Of a stretch of 43,495 nt of DNA, positions 35,285-41,679 are shown one piece after another. How positions within the stretch are numbered: position 1 is the first letter of the stretch; the number at the start of each line of letters is the position of its first letter. The position numbers and the translations under genes are program-made. The notes beneath the pieces were generated by a model, which was not told the origin of the DNA, made no database searches, and saw only the letters and a list, made by a program, of their open reading frames with translations. This DNA comes from Fidelibacterota bacterium (GTDB lineage: Bacteria; Fidelibacterota; UBA8477; JABMPR01). Location of the stretch: positions 1 to 43,495 of the forward strand of contig JAIPJM010000022.1 in NCBI GenBank assembly GCA_021734255.1, in the 5' to 3' direction.

Positions 35285-35306
35285 CCTGCAGCTTGTTATA
35301 CCGCAT
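35285..35306 (-). other. half of an integron-type attC site (R'' and L'' only)
   Basis: On the minus strand ATGCGGTATAAC followed by AAGCTGCAGG gives a good R'' box and start of L''. It directly follows the protease stop codon. The R'' box is the exact complement of the start of the same cassette (36223-36234), as expected for an integron cassette. The complementary L'/R' half is not found before the next gene. A REP-like hairpin occupies that place. Confidence 0.5.
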
Positions 35307-36224
35307 TTAGAAAATCTTATTTACAATTTCCTTTTCATACTTACCTATATCTATTTTGTCAATCATTTCCACAATCAGTTCAGATTTCCAAATGTGACCA
35401 AGTTCTAACGAGCTACTAATTACAATGCCTTTATCTGAATCATCCTGAACCAACTCTTCTAAATACTTTGCCTCGGTCACCATTTGCATGCTTGCATAAA
35501 CCCCCAGAAACATTCTCACTTGTCCAACAGTAGTCGGACCATCGAGTGTTTGATATGCCCCATTTGCGATAGCAAATGCAGGAGATCCGGACATCCCAGG
35601 AAATGCAGAAATGTCGATAAGCATTAATGGCTTTCCCTCAAAGTCGTATGACGGTTCAGATGCAATTGTACCAGTTTTCCAAACCGGCAACCAGTTTTTC
35701 TCGTCAAAATATCCATACGGATAGCCGGTTAGAGTAATAGGTGAGGAGGGTCTTATTTTCATGTTACTTTTGGTCCAGTCTCTTGTTATCCCATAAATTG
35801 CTGCATCCTTCATAAAAACTGAAAGTATAGGAATTGCGGCGATATCAGCTTCTGGATATTCCTCACTGGAAATCCAGACAGCTTTCTTGTCTTTTGTGAA
35901 CAGGGGGATTTGAACCTCTTTAACATTCCCAGGATTTTCGGGGTCTTTATGAAAATAAAATCGAATGCTATCTCCTTTAGGTGCTTTTGGTGTATTTGGT
36001 GTATTACCGGTTAGCACATGATAATTGGTAACTAAAAAGATTACCTGCTGTCCCTCTTTTTCTGTGGCATAATAAAATCCAGTTCCCTGGGAGATAGGTT
36101 CATCACCCCGCATGAGGATAATTGGGGTTGTGATAAGTGAAATATGTTCAAGATTTTGTGCGGTTGCATACATGTGAATGCCTCCGGTTAATAAGAAAAA
36201 TATTGTAAGTGTATTTAGCCTCAT
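35307..36224 (-). CDS. exported trypsin-like serine protease in an integron-type cassette
   Basis: This protein of about 305 residues has a short signal sequence (1-20) and a trypsin/HtrA-like protease domain. The catalytic His is in LVTNYHVLTG, the Asp in YPEADIAAIPI and the Ser in FPGMSGSPAF (G-x-S-G-S-P). There is no PDZ domain. I chose the ATG at 36224 because it directly follows the attC R' box. An in-frame codon at 36254 would put ten residues inside the recombination site. The 12-base inverted repeats GTTATACCGCAT (35295-35306) and ATGCGGTATAAC (36223-36234) bracket the gene with no spare bases, as in integron cassettes. It probably acts outside the cytoplasm. Confidence 0.85.
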   Translation of the reverse strand: MRLNTLTIFFLLTGGIHMYATAQNLEHISLITTPIILMRGDEPISQGTGFYYATEKEGQQVIFLVTNYHVLTGNTPNTPKAPKGDSIRFYFHKDPENPGNVKEVQIPLFTKDKKAVWISSEEYPEADIAAIPILSVFMKDAAIYGITRDWTKSNMKIRPSSPITLTGYPYGYFDEKNWLPVWKTGTIASEPSYDFEGKPLMLIDISAFPGMSGSPAFAIANGAYQTLDGPTTVGQVRMFLGVYASMQMVTEAKYLEELVQDDSDKGIVISSSLELGHIWKSELIVEMIDKIDIGKYEKEIVNKIF

Positions 36225-36227
36225 GCG

Positions 36228-36350
36228 GTATAACGCCTTAAGCTTAAGCTGCACCTGACAGATGCTTGCTTTGCTCTAGGTTTTATATTCATGTTCGTCA
36301 GATATACTTTGCGATCCCCATGGAATGACAGCTTGAAGCTCTTGTTAGCC
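36228..36350 (-). other. integron-type attC recombination site
   Basis: The 123-base site, read on the minus strand, runs from R'' GGCTAAC (36344-36350) to R' GTTATAC (36228-36234). The L arms pair: AGCTTCAAGCTG near 36331-36342 with CAGCTTAAGCT near 36241-36251, with one unpaired C in the first arm. Extrahelical bases like this are the mark of attC sites and decide which strand the integrase uses. It separates the 122-residue lipoprotein gene from the protease gene. No integrase gene is visible in this window. Confidence 0.7.
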
Positions 36351-36363
36351 AGAACTGAGCCAT

Positions 36364-36732
36364 TTACAACCAATCTAATTCATACTCAAGGTTGTCATAA
36401 TCTGAGTGAGATGAAAGATTAAAAAAAATAGCCTCGTCAACCGCACTTTCCCCGGGGGTGATGTTACCCCCATTCGCAAAATATGCGAATCCCGAATCAA
36501 CAATTAAATTACCTCGCTTCGCTTGAACGTCACACGAAACATTATAACCGATTGCGTTCCCCGTGTTTTTCACTGTAATCTTTACATAAGGGGATCCATA
36601 GCTTTTTACTCCAGCTGTTGTAGGTGTAATTTCAAACTTTGGGTATGAGTGATTTGATTCTTCTGGCTCTTCGCAGTTGTTTACGAATATTAGACTAAGC
36701 AGAATAAAGCTCAATAAAAAGGTTTTTCTCAC
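36364..36732 (-). CDS. small exported protein, FxLYD/Ig-like, cassette-borne
   Basis: This 122-residue protein starts with a hydrophobic signal (MRKTFLLSFILLSLIFVNNC), and a Cys at residue 20 could be a lipidation site, though the lipobox is weak. The mature part looks like one Ig-like FxLYD-type domain: VKITVKNTGNAIGYNVSCDVQ, then ITPGESAVDEAIFF. Such domains are found on secreted lipoproteins of FCB bacteria. The start is GTG with GGGG upstream. The stop lies 14 bases before the attC R'' box. Function unknown. Confidence 0.65.
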   Translation of the reverse strand: MRKTFLLSFILLSLIFVNNCEEPEESNHSYPKFEITPTTAGVKSYGSPYVKITVKNTGNAIGYNVSCDVQAKRGNLIVDSGFAYFANGGNITPGESAVDEAIFFNLSSHSDYDNLEYELDWL

Positions 36733-36825
36733 AATTTGTTTACCCCGATCTTAATTATTAAGTAGATCACATATAGTTACTCCAAAATACTTTCAATTAA
36801 TTTGCGATTGTATTCATCAGCGATA

Positions 36826-37227
36826 TCAGCCGCGCTTTGGTAAGGAGCAACGGGTTTCAATCTTTGGTATAACAGATGCTACTAAACCACCTGCATACAA
36901 GACCACACCAAATGTTATTTTTCCATTAGCAGATTCCAGGTTTGCCTTGACATTATTTGCTTCTTTCGTGTAGCCAGTCAGTCTAAAAAACTCTTCTGCT
37001 TCGATTTGATTATCAAGCCCTTTAAATGCTCGCCATGTATCCACCCTTTTAGAAAAAAAACTCCAATACCAGCCCATTCCGCCGGATGATTCGGTAACTT
37101 TCTCTACAGTAAGCTTTTTCCTGTTGTATTCCTTATTTTGGTCACCTGTAAGGGTTGTTTGATCTTGGGAATACAGTGTAGACGCGATCACCAACAGCGC
37201 TAATGCTAATACGATTACTCTTTTCAC
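36826..37227 (-). CDS. exported protein with a C-terminal frameshift, unknown function
   Basis: This open frame of 133 residues has a signal peptide (1-20, ending STLYSQ) and a hydrophobic segment near 108-125 (ITFGVVLYAGGLVASVIP). The last residues (ETRCSLPKRG) look foreign. One base removed near 36854-36870 gives a different ending, KPVAPYQSAADIADEYNRKL and a few more residues, stopping at 36777. That tail, with A-x-x-I-A-x-x-Y-N-x-x-L, is typical of such exported FCB proteins, so the gene is broken or carries a sequence error. The start is GTG with a strong GAGGAG. No function is known. Confidence 0.65.
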   Translation of the reverse strand: MKRVIVLALALLVIASTLYSQDQTTLTGDQNKEYNRKKLTVEKVTESSGGMGWYWSFFSKRVDTWRAFKGLDNQIEAEEFFRLTGYTKEANNVKANLESANGKITFGVVLYAGGLVASVIPKIETRCSLPKRG

Positions 37228-37267
37228 TATGATTCTCCTCTCAGTCGTTGTAAGAAAAAATGTTATT

Positions 37268-37296
37268 CTGTATAACTACGTGCTATACAGTTTTTT
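37268..37296 (+). terminator. orphan intrinsic terminator
   Basis: CTGTATA (37268-37274) pairs with TATACAG (37284-37290) around a 9-base loop and is followed by TTTTTT. No plus-strand gene lies upstream, so either an unseen transcript exists or this is another structure. Its left arm also contains GTATAAC, the sequence of the attC R' box. Confidence 0.4.
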
Positions 37297-37300
37297 GTCT

Positions 37301-37322
37301 GCCTTCGCGCAGAGGCTTCGGC
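37301..37322. repeat. REP-like hairpin with GAA/GAA internal loop, second copy
   Basis: On the minus strand GCC-GAA-GC, CTCTGC, GC-GAA-GGC repeats the design of the hairpin at 35254-35282. Most stem bases are kept and differences are in and near the loop. The two copies flank the cassette-like block of minus-strand genes. Confidence 0.55.
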
Positions 37323-37601
37323 ATGATACATGTATAATTCCATTGGTAATCCGCTATGATGGGTTGTTTGGTGCAAGTGCATATAATTACTTGGTGCCAG
37401 CATTGAACCCCCGATCGATCAACAGATTGAACCTGCAATGGGAATGTTCGGCCGCACATCATTCAAAAAGACTGCGGGATCATATAACGAATAGTCCATT
37501 TGCAGGTATTGTGCTAAATAATTGGCTGAACTTAAGCTAAATCCCTAATAAATCGAAGTAATTATAAGAAAATCACAATACAAAGGTATGGTCGGGTAGG
37601 G

Positions 37602-37625
37602 AGGAACCTAGCATGCCAGGTTCCT
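37602..37625. terminator. hairpin after the symporter gene
   Basis: AGGAACCT (37602-37609) and AGGTTCCT (37618-37625) form a perfect 8-bp stem with an 8-base loop, 50 bases after the symporter stop. There is no T run on either side, so it may be a weak terminator or an mRNA-end stabiliser. Confidence 0.4.
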
Positions 37626-37674
37626 ATCGATGGGCCGTAAATATTAAAATTGAATAAAAAATCATTCGCCATTC

Positions 37675-39138
37675 TCAAGATCCATATGAATCTACGTCTG
37701 ATTCGGATTTATTGACAGGTTTCAGGTAGGAGACGAGTATGACAACCAGGAAAGCGATCACAAAGGCCGAGAAGCGGGCTGTGACCCACTGTCCGAACAC
37801 GTCCACCACCGTAAAGAACGTACCGGTCAGCATACCGGCGATAACGCCGCTCTTGCTGGTCTTTTTCCACCAGAGCGTCAGCAGGAGGGCCGGACCAAAG
37901 GAGGCACCCAGGCCACCCCAGGCATAACTCACCATCTCGAACACCAGGTCCGTACTCTGCCAGGCCAGATAAAAGGCGATCAGACCAATGGTAATGGTCA
38001 GGATCCTGCCCATGAGTAGGATATCCATTTTTTCACGCATAGCAGCGATATGGTTATACACCAGATCCTCAGTCAACACAGTGGTCGATACCAGTAGCTG
38101 ACTATCGGCCGTGGACATCATGGCAGCGATGGCGCCGGAAATAAAGACGCCGGCGATCCAGGGATGGAGCAGATTCTGGGCCATGATGGGCATCAGTTTT
38201 TCCGGGTCGGGCAGGGCGGCCACCGAGCCCAGCAGCGTACCGTCATGCGAGAGCACACCGGCCGATAATAGAAAATGTCCGGTCAATCCGATGAACATGG
38301 ACCCGAAAAATGCGGGCAGCGCCCATGAAATGGCGATGCGGCGGCTGATGCGAATATTTTCCACGCGATCAATGGCCATGTAGCGGGTCACCAGGTGGGG
38401 TTGTCCCATATAGCCCAAGCCCCAGCTCAAGCCGCCGATGGCGGCTGCCACAGCCGCAAGGCCCGTTTTACCTTCGAAGAGCGTGCTGCTGTCCAGAGCG
38501 AAATCGATGGCAGGCAGGGCCTTGATCTCCAATAGGGCCACCAGGGGCAAAATGACCAGGGTACCGATCATAATGATACCCTGTATCAGGTCGGTCCAGG
38601 CAACGGCCAGGAAACCACCCATAAGCGTGTAGAATACGATAATGACAGCGCCCAGCAACATTCCCTGCATGTGGGTGATCCCGAAGGTCACATTCAAGAC
38701 CTTCCCGGCGCCTGAAAATTGGGCCGCCACATAGAAGGTGAAGAAAAAAGTAATGATGAGCGAGGCGATGATCCGGATCGCCCCCTGGCCATCGTCGTAT
38801 TTTCTGGCAAATAGTTCGGGCAAGGTGAGCGCCTGATATTTTTCAGACGCGACCCTGAGCTTGCTGGCAATAATATACCATGAGAAGATGATCCCTGAAA
38901 CACAGCCGATGACCGTCCAAAGCTCCAGTAAACCGGACAGCAGGGCAGCACCGGGCAAGCCCAGGATGAGCCAGGCAGATTCACCAGAGGCGCGCTCCGA
39001 AAAAGCGATCACCCAGGGACCCAAACGATTGCCTCCCAGAGCAAAATCCTGCATTGAATGGGTCAGTCGGGAGGTGTAGAAGCCCAGGGCGAGGATGAGT
39101 AGTAAATAGAGAATAAATCCGAATGTTACGGGATCCAT
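37675..39138 (-). CDS. PutP-type sodium:solute symporter
   Basis: This is a sodium-coupled inner-membrane transporter of the SSS family (487 residues, about 13 membrane helices). It resembles PutP (sodium/proline): FGFILYLLLILALGFYTSR at the start, SERASGESAWLILGLPGAA in helix 2, and AWTDLIQGIIMIGTLV and SWGLGYMGQPHLVTRYMAI in the middle. ISGAIAAMMSTADSQLLV near residue 335 is the sodium-site signature. AGGAG lies before the ATG. pruA, the second proline-catabolism enzyme, lies 2.5 kb away. Proline is therefore the best guess for the substrate. The gene looks GC-richer than its neighbours. Confidence 0.88.
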   Translation of the reverse strand: MDPVTFGFILYLLLILALGFYTSRLTHSMQDFALGGNRLGPWVIAFSERASGESAWLILGLPGAALLSGLLELWTVIGCVSGIIFSWYIIASKLRVASEKYQALTLPELFARKYDDGQGAIRIIASLIITFFFTFYVAAQFSGAGKVLNVTFGITHMQGMLLGAVIIVFYTLMGGFLAVAWTDLIQGIIMIGTLVILPLVALLEIKALPAIDFALDSSTLFEGKTGLAAVAAAIGGLSWGLGYMGQPHLVTRYMAIDRVENIRISRRIAISWALPAFFGSMFIGLTGHFLLSAGVLSHDGTLLGSVAALPDPEKLMPIMAQNLLHPWIAGVFISGAIAAMMSTADSQLLVSTTVLTEDLVYNHIAAMREKMDILLMGRILTITIGLIAFYLAWQSTDLVFEMVSYAWGGLGASFGPALLLTLWWKKTSKSGVIAGMLTGTFFTVVDVFGQWVTARFSAFVIAFLVVILVSYLKPVNKSESDVDSYGS

Positions 39139-39290
39139 GCATGCACTCCTTGTGATCGTTTGCTGATGTGATTCAGTTCAGTAAAAATAAGACGCACAGC
39201 CACAAAGGGCAGTCCAATTTTATGCTTCCCGCTCTGCCAGCGTATAAAAGCCCTACCTGCCACTGGAAATTTGACTAAATTCAGGCAATT

Positions 39291-39893
39291 ATGCGGACCA
39301 TCAAACCTTCATATTTCCTGTCAGGGCTCTGCCTGCTCCTGATCCTCAGCGTACAGCCCTTGACCGCTCAAATGGACAGTACCGTTGTCGGTGGTGACTT
39401 CGATAGTGAACTCCTGCGCTTGAACGTACCGGATGCCTTTCAAAAGAACCGTTTACGCCTGGATATTTACAGTGATTCCTCCTGGGTGCTGATCAGAGGA
39501 GAGACAGAGGTAAGTTTTACAGACGCACTGGATCTACTGGGAGAGGGACCCAGGATACGAGAGCTGGCGTCACACCTGGAGCAGGAGGAAGCCTTTAACC
39601 GGGAGTATCGTTCCCGGCGTGTATTCGCATCGGTGGCCGCCCTGGTGAGTGGCACCTATCTATTCCTGGTCTGGGACAAGGACTGGGTGTATCAAATTCC
39701 AGGTCATGCACTCCTCATTGTTGCAGGTGTCCGTTACTGGGAGAGTCACAAAGCCGAGATAGAAGCCTTGCGGCAACGCTATTATATCGAACACATCATG
39801 ACTGCCTCGGAGGCCCAGAAACGGGTGGATGCGTATAATCTCAAACTTTACCAGTTTCTCTCAAATACGGAGATGCAGTATCGTGATCTCTAA
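39291..39893 (+). CDS. exported protein of unknown function
   Basis: I do not recognise this 200-residue protein. A signal peptide (about 1-26, LCLLLILSVQPLTAQ) precedes a charged part. Two hydrophobic stretches follow near residues 110-130 and 138-150. The end AQKRVDAYNLKLYQFL contains the A-x-x-x-V-x-x-Y-N-x-x-L tail also visible in the frameshifted gene at 36.8-37.2 kb. It overlaps the next gene by 11 bases, so the two are co-translated. AGG lies 6 bases before the ATG. Confidence 0.68.
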   Translation: MRTIKPSYFLSGLCLLLILSVQPLTAQMDSTVVGGDFDSELLRLNVPDAFQKNRLRLDIYSDSSWVLIRGETEVSFTDALDLLGEGPRIRELASHLEQEEAFNREYRSRRVFASVAALVSGTYLFLVWDKDWVYQIPGHALLIVAGVRYWESHKAEIEALRQRYYIEHIMTASEAQKRVDAYNLKLYQFLSNTEMQYRDL

Positions 39894-40608
39894 ATGCTCG
39901 GCCCTGTTGTTGTTTTTTGTTTGTACCCTATCCACAGGTCAGGCATACGAACTGTACCATACACCTCCTGAACAATTGCTGCAGGGGGTGCCGGGACAAT
40001 TGGAAGTCCTGACTCCGCACTACTTACCAGATCCCCAATCAGTTACCCTTCACCTGAAAGGACAGGGCCAGTACAGTTATCAAGAGCTCTATTTTTATCC
40101 TGGCGAAGGTGCCTGGCGGTGTGATATCCCAGCTGCATATCTGGATACGGACACCTTGACTTACTATATCAGTGCCTCATTTGGACCTGCTGGCCTGGCG
40201 GCTTACCCAGCTGAAAATCCGGCGAGCCAACCCGTTAAAATTCCCCTTATCAAATTCACAACAAAGGGCCAACGGCTGGAACCTGAGCTGATCAAGGACA
40301 GCATTGTCGATTACCAGGTAACGCCCTGGAAACCACGACCAGCTTATCGCTCAAATAAATTTCCGGTCATCTATATTCCAAAATCCAACCGATTCTTTAT
40401 AGAAAGTGGATTTATTAGGATCGTTGGTAACGAGCAGGCCAGTAAAGAAGATCTGATCAGATCAATGATGTATCTCTGTTTGTCAGAGAATGCGGATGCG
40501 ATCACCGACCTGAAATTCTCACTGCTGACCGAGAGATCCGACTGGTGGCGAGCCAGGGGACGGATCGAGCTTGAAGGAACCTATCTCCGGCGGGCACCAA
40601 AAGAGTAG
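39883..40608 (+). CDS. exported protein of unknown function, beta-rich
   Basis: This 241-residue protein has a clear signal peptide (about 1-22, SALLLFFVCTLSTGQA). The mature part looks beta-rich: LEVLTPHYLPDPQSVTLHLKG, YSYQELYFYPGEGAWRCDIP and LTYYISASFG resemble Ig-like strands. The end (SLLTERSDWWRARGRIELEG) has the alternating pattern of a small adhesive domain. No catalytic motif is visible. I chose the GTG at 39883, which has GGAG 10 bases upstream and puts the signal peptide at the start. It overlaps the upstream gene. Confidence 0.68.
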   Translation: MISKCSALLLFFVCTLSTGQAYELYHTPPEQLLQGVPGQLEVLTPHYLPDPQSVTLHLKGQGQYSYQELYFYPGEGAWRCDIPAAYLDTDTLTYYISASFGPAGLAAYPAENPASQPVKIPLIKFTTKGQRLEPELIKDSIVDYQVTPWKPRPAYRSNKFPVIYIPKSNRFFIESGFIRIVGNEQASKEDLIRSMMYLCLSENADAITDLKFSLLTERSDWWRARGRIELEGTYLRRAPKE

Positions 40609-40717
40609 GAAGTCGTATCTAATAATTGCTTGGCGGGGTGATTCTGCCTAGTTTACAGCATCTTAATAAGAGATTCATCAGAAATGATAGTCACTCTTTT
40701 TTTCACAGGAGAACGGT

Positions 40718-41110
40718 ATGGCCGATAAGAACGAAGAAGTCCAAGAAACAGAAGAAACTCCAGAACCAGTTGACTTTAACAGCTCCGAGAGTCGGATGAC
40801 CTTCCTGAAATCTCAGCTGAACGATCTATTGGATGGCATCAATAATGTGTACGGGCAGGATCTGATGGAAGAGCTCCTGAAACGGCTCGAAAAGACCGTT
40901 GAAGATTTCAATGAAGAAGTGAGTGGACTTCTGGGTCGACTGAAAGAGGGCAAGATCCTGGAGCCGGATGAACCTGAAGCCGTTGAATCACCTGAAGACC
41001 CTGAGGCAGGTGAAGCTGAGGATGATGATCTTAGTAGTGAAGAGCAGGAAGCTGAGGATATGGACATCATTGCCCGGATGAAAGCGCGCAAGAAAAAATC
41101 TGAAGACTAA
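40718..41110 (+). CDS. acidic coiled-coil protein of unknown function
   Basis: This 130-residue cytoplasmic protein is rich in Glu and Asp, with a helical, coiled-coil-like middle (about residues 25-75, FLKSQLNDLLDGINNVYGQDLMEELL). A very acidic stretch follows (80-115) and the tail is basic (ARMKARKKKSED). I do not recognise it. CAGGAG gives a strong ribosome site. It is first in a run of three small genes: the next starts 20 bases later and the third overlaps the second. A conserved set of small regulatory or structural proteins is possible. Confidence 0.68.
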   Translation: MADKNEEVQETEETPEPVDFNSSESRMTFLKSQLNDLLDGINNVYGQDLMEELLKRLEKTVEDFNEEVSGLLGRLKEGKILEPDEPEAVESPEDPEAGEAEDDDLSSEEQEAEDMDIIARMKARKKKSED

Positions 41111-41130
41111 GCAGTAAATTTACCAAATAA

Positions 41131-41367
41131 ATGACCAGAACGACATCCAGCTATCCATCGATCAAAGAGATGGAGGCTAGGATCATGCGCAATATTGAGC
41201 GTCTCCAGGGGTATCTGGATGTGCTCAGTTCAGAGATAGAGGATCCTGAAAAGGAGGGACCTGGGGCATCTAAAGCCGATTGGAAAAAAGCTGTAGATGA
41301 CCTGGAAACGAATATTAAGGAATTCAAGAAATTGCTACAGTCGAAGAATTGGGGGCCATCCGAATGA
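41131..41367 (+). CDS. small helical protein of unknown function
   Basis: This 78-residue protein is mostly helical, with heptad-like spacing (MEARIMRNIERLQGYLDVLSS and DWKKAVDDLETNIKEFKKLLQ, in two helices). It has no signal or membrane segment. The end overlaps the next gene start in an ATGA. It may pair with the acidic protein upstream, since both are short, helical and opposite in charge pattern, but that is inference. No function is known. Confidence 0.65.
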   Translation: MTRTTSSYPSIKEMEARIMRNIERLQGYLDVLSSEIEDPEKEGPGASKADWKKAVDDLETNIKEFKKLLQSKNWGPSE

Positions 41368-41594
41368 CCGAGCCCGAAAAAATGGTTGATATCGCTCGCT
41401 TGGTAAAAGCCCATGATGCTGAGTTGAGATCGGCACTACGATCCAGCCGCTCAGGTCTATTCAAGGATAATACGGGCAAGATTTTCGTCAAAACGAACGT
41501 TCCTCTGGGTAATAGATATAATGAAGAAGTCGTGGGTATTTTCGCCGATGAATCCGACCTGGATTTTTTCTATAAGCTCTATCTTGATGAATAG
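41364..41594 (+). CDS. small protein of unknown function
   Basis: This 76-residue protein starts in an ATGA overlap with the gene before it, so it is translationally coupled. An in-frame ATG at 41349 would give five more residues but lies inside that gene. It has a helical N-terminus (MVDIARLVKAHDAELRSALRS) and a beta-like C-terminus (KIFVKTNVPLGNRYNEEVVGIF). No motif is recognised. The gene ends 85 bases before pruA. Confidence 0.65.
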   Translation: MTEPEKMVDIARLVKAHDAELRSALRSSRSGLFKDNTGKIFVKTNVPLGNRYNEEVVGIFADESDLDFFYKLYLDE

Positions 41595-41679
41595 ACTAAT
41601 TGAAGTGTTATTTGCTAGTCTGGATCAATGAAAAGATGAGTGGCAAAATATAGATTTTTTAAAATGCTAGGAGAGAAAC

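Larger units (their letters stand above)
37228..37674. other. gene-free accessory stretch with several hairpins
   Basis: I see no convincing gene in these 447 bases. They hold a plus-strand terminator-like hairpin (37268-37296), a REP-like hairpin (37301-37322) and a long-range inverted repeat (37431-37441 and 37496-37507). The last has one unpaired base and may be a worn attC site. A further hairpin lies at 37602-37625. They probably form the upstream boundary of the cassette-like block. Confidence 0.5.

Noticed and set aside
37229..37540. 103-residue plus-strand frame
   Set aside because: It crosses three hairpins and has no motif or ribosome site.
33400..37600. Complete integron with integrase and attI
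   Set aside because: No tyrosine-recombinase gene is present in the window, and only one complete attC could be shown.
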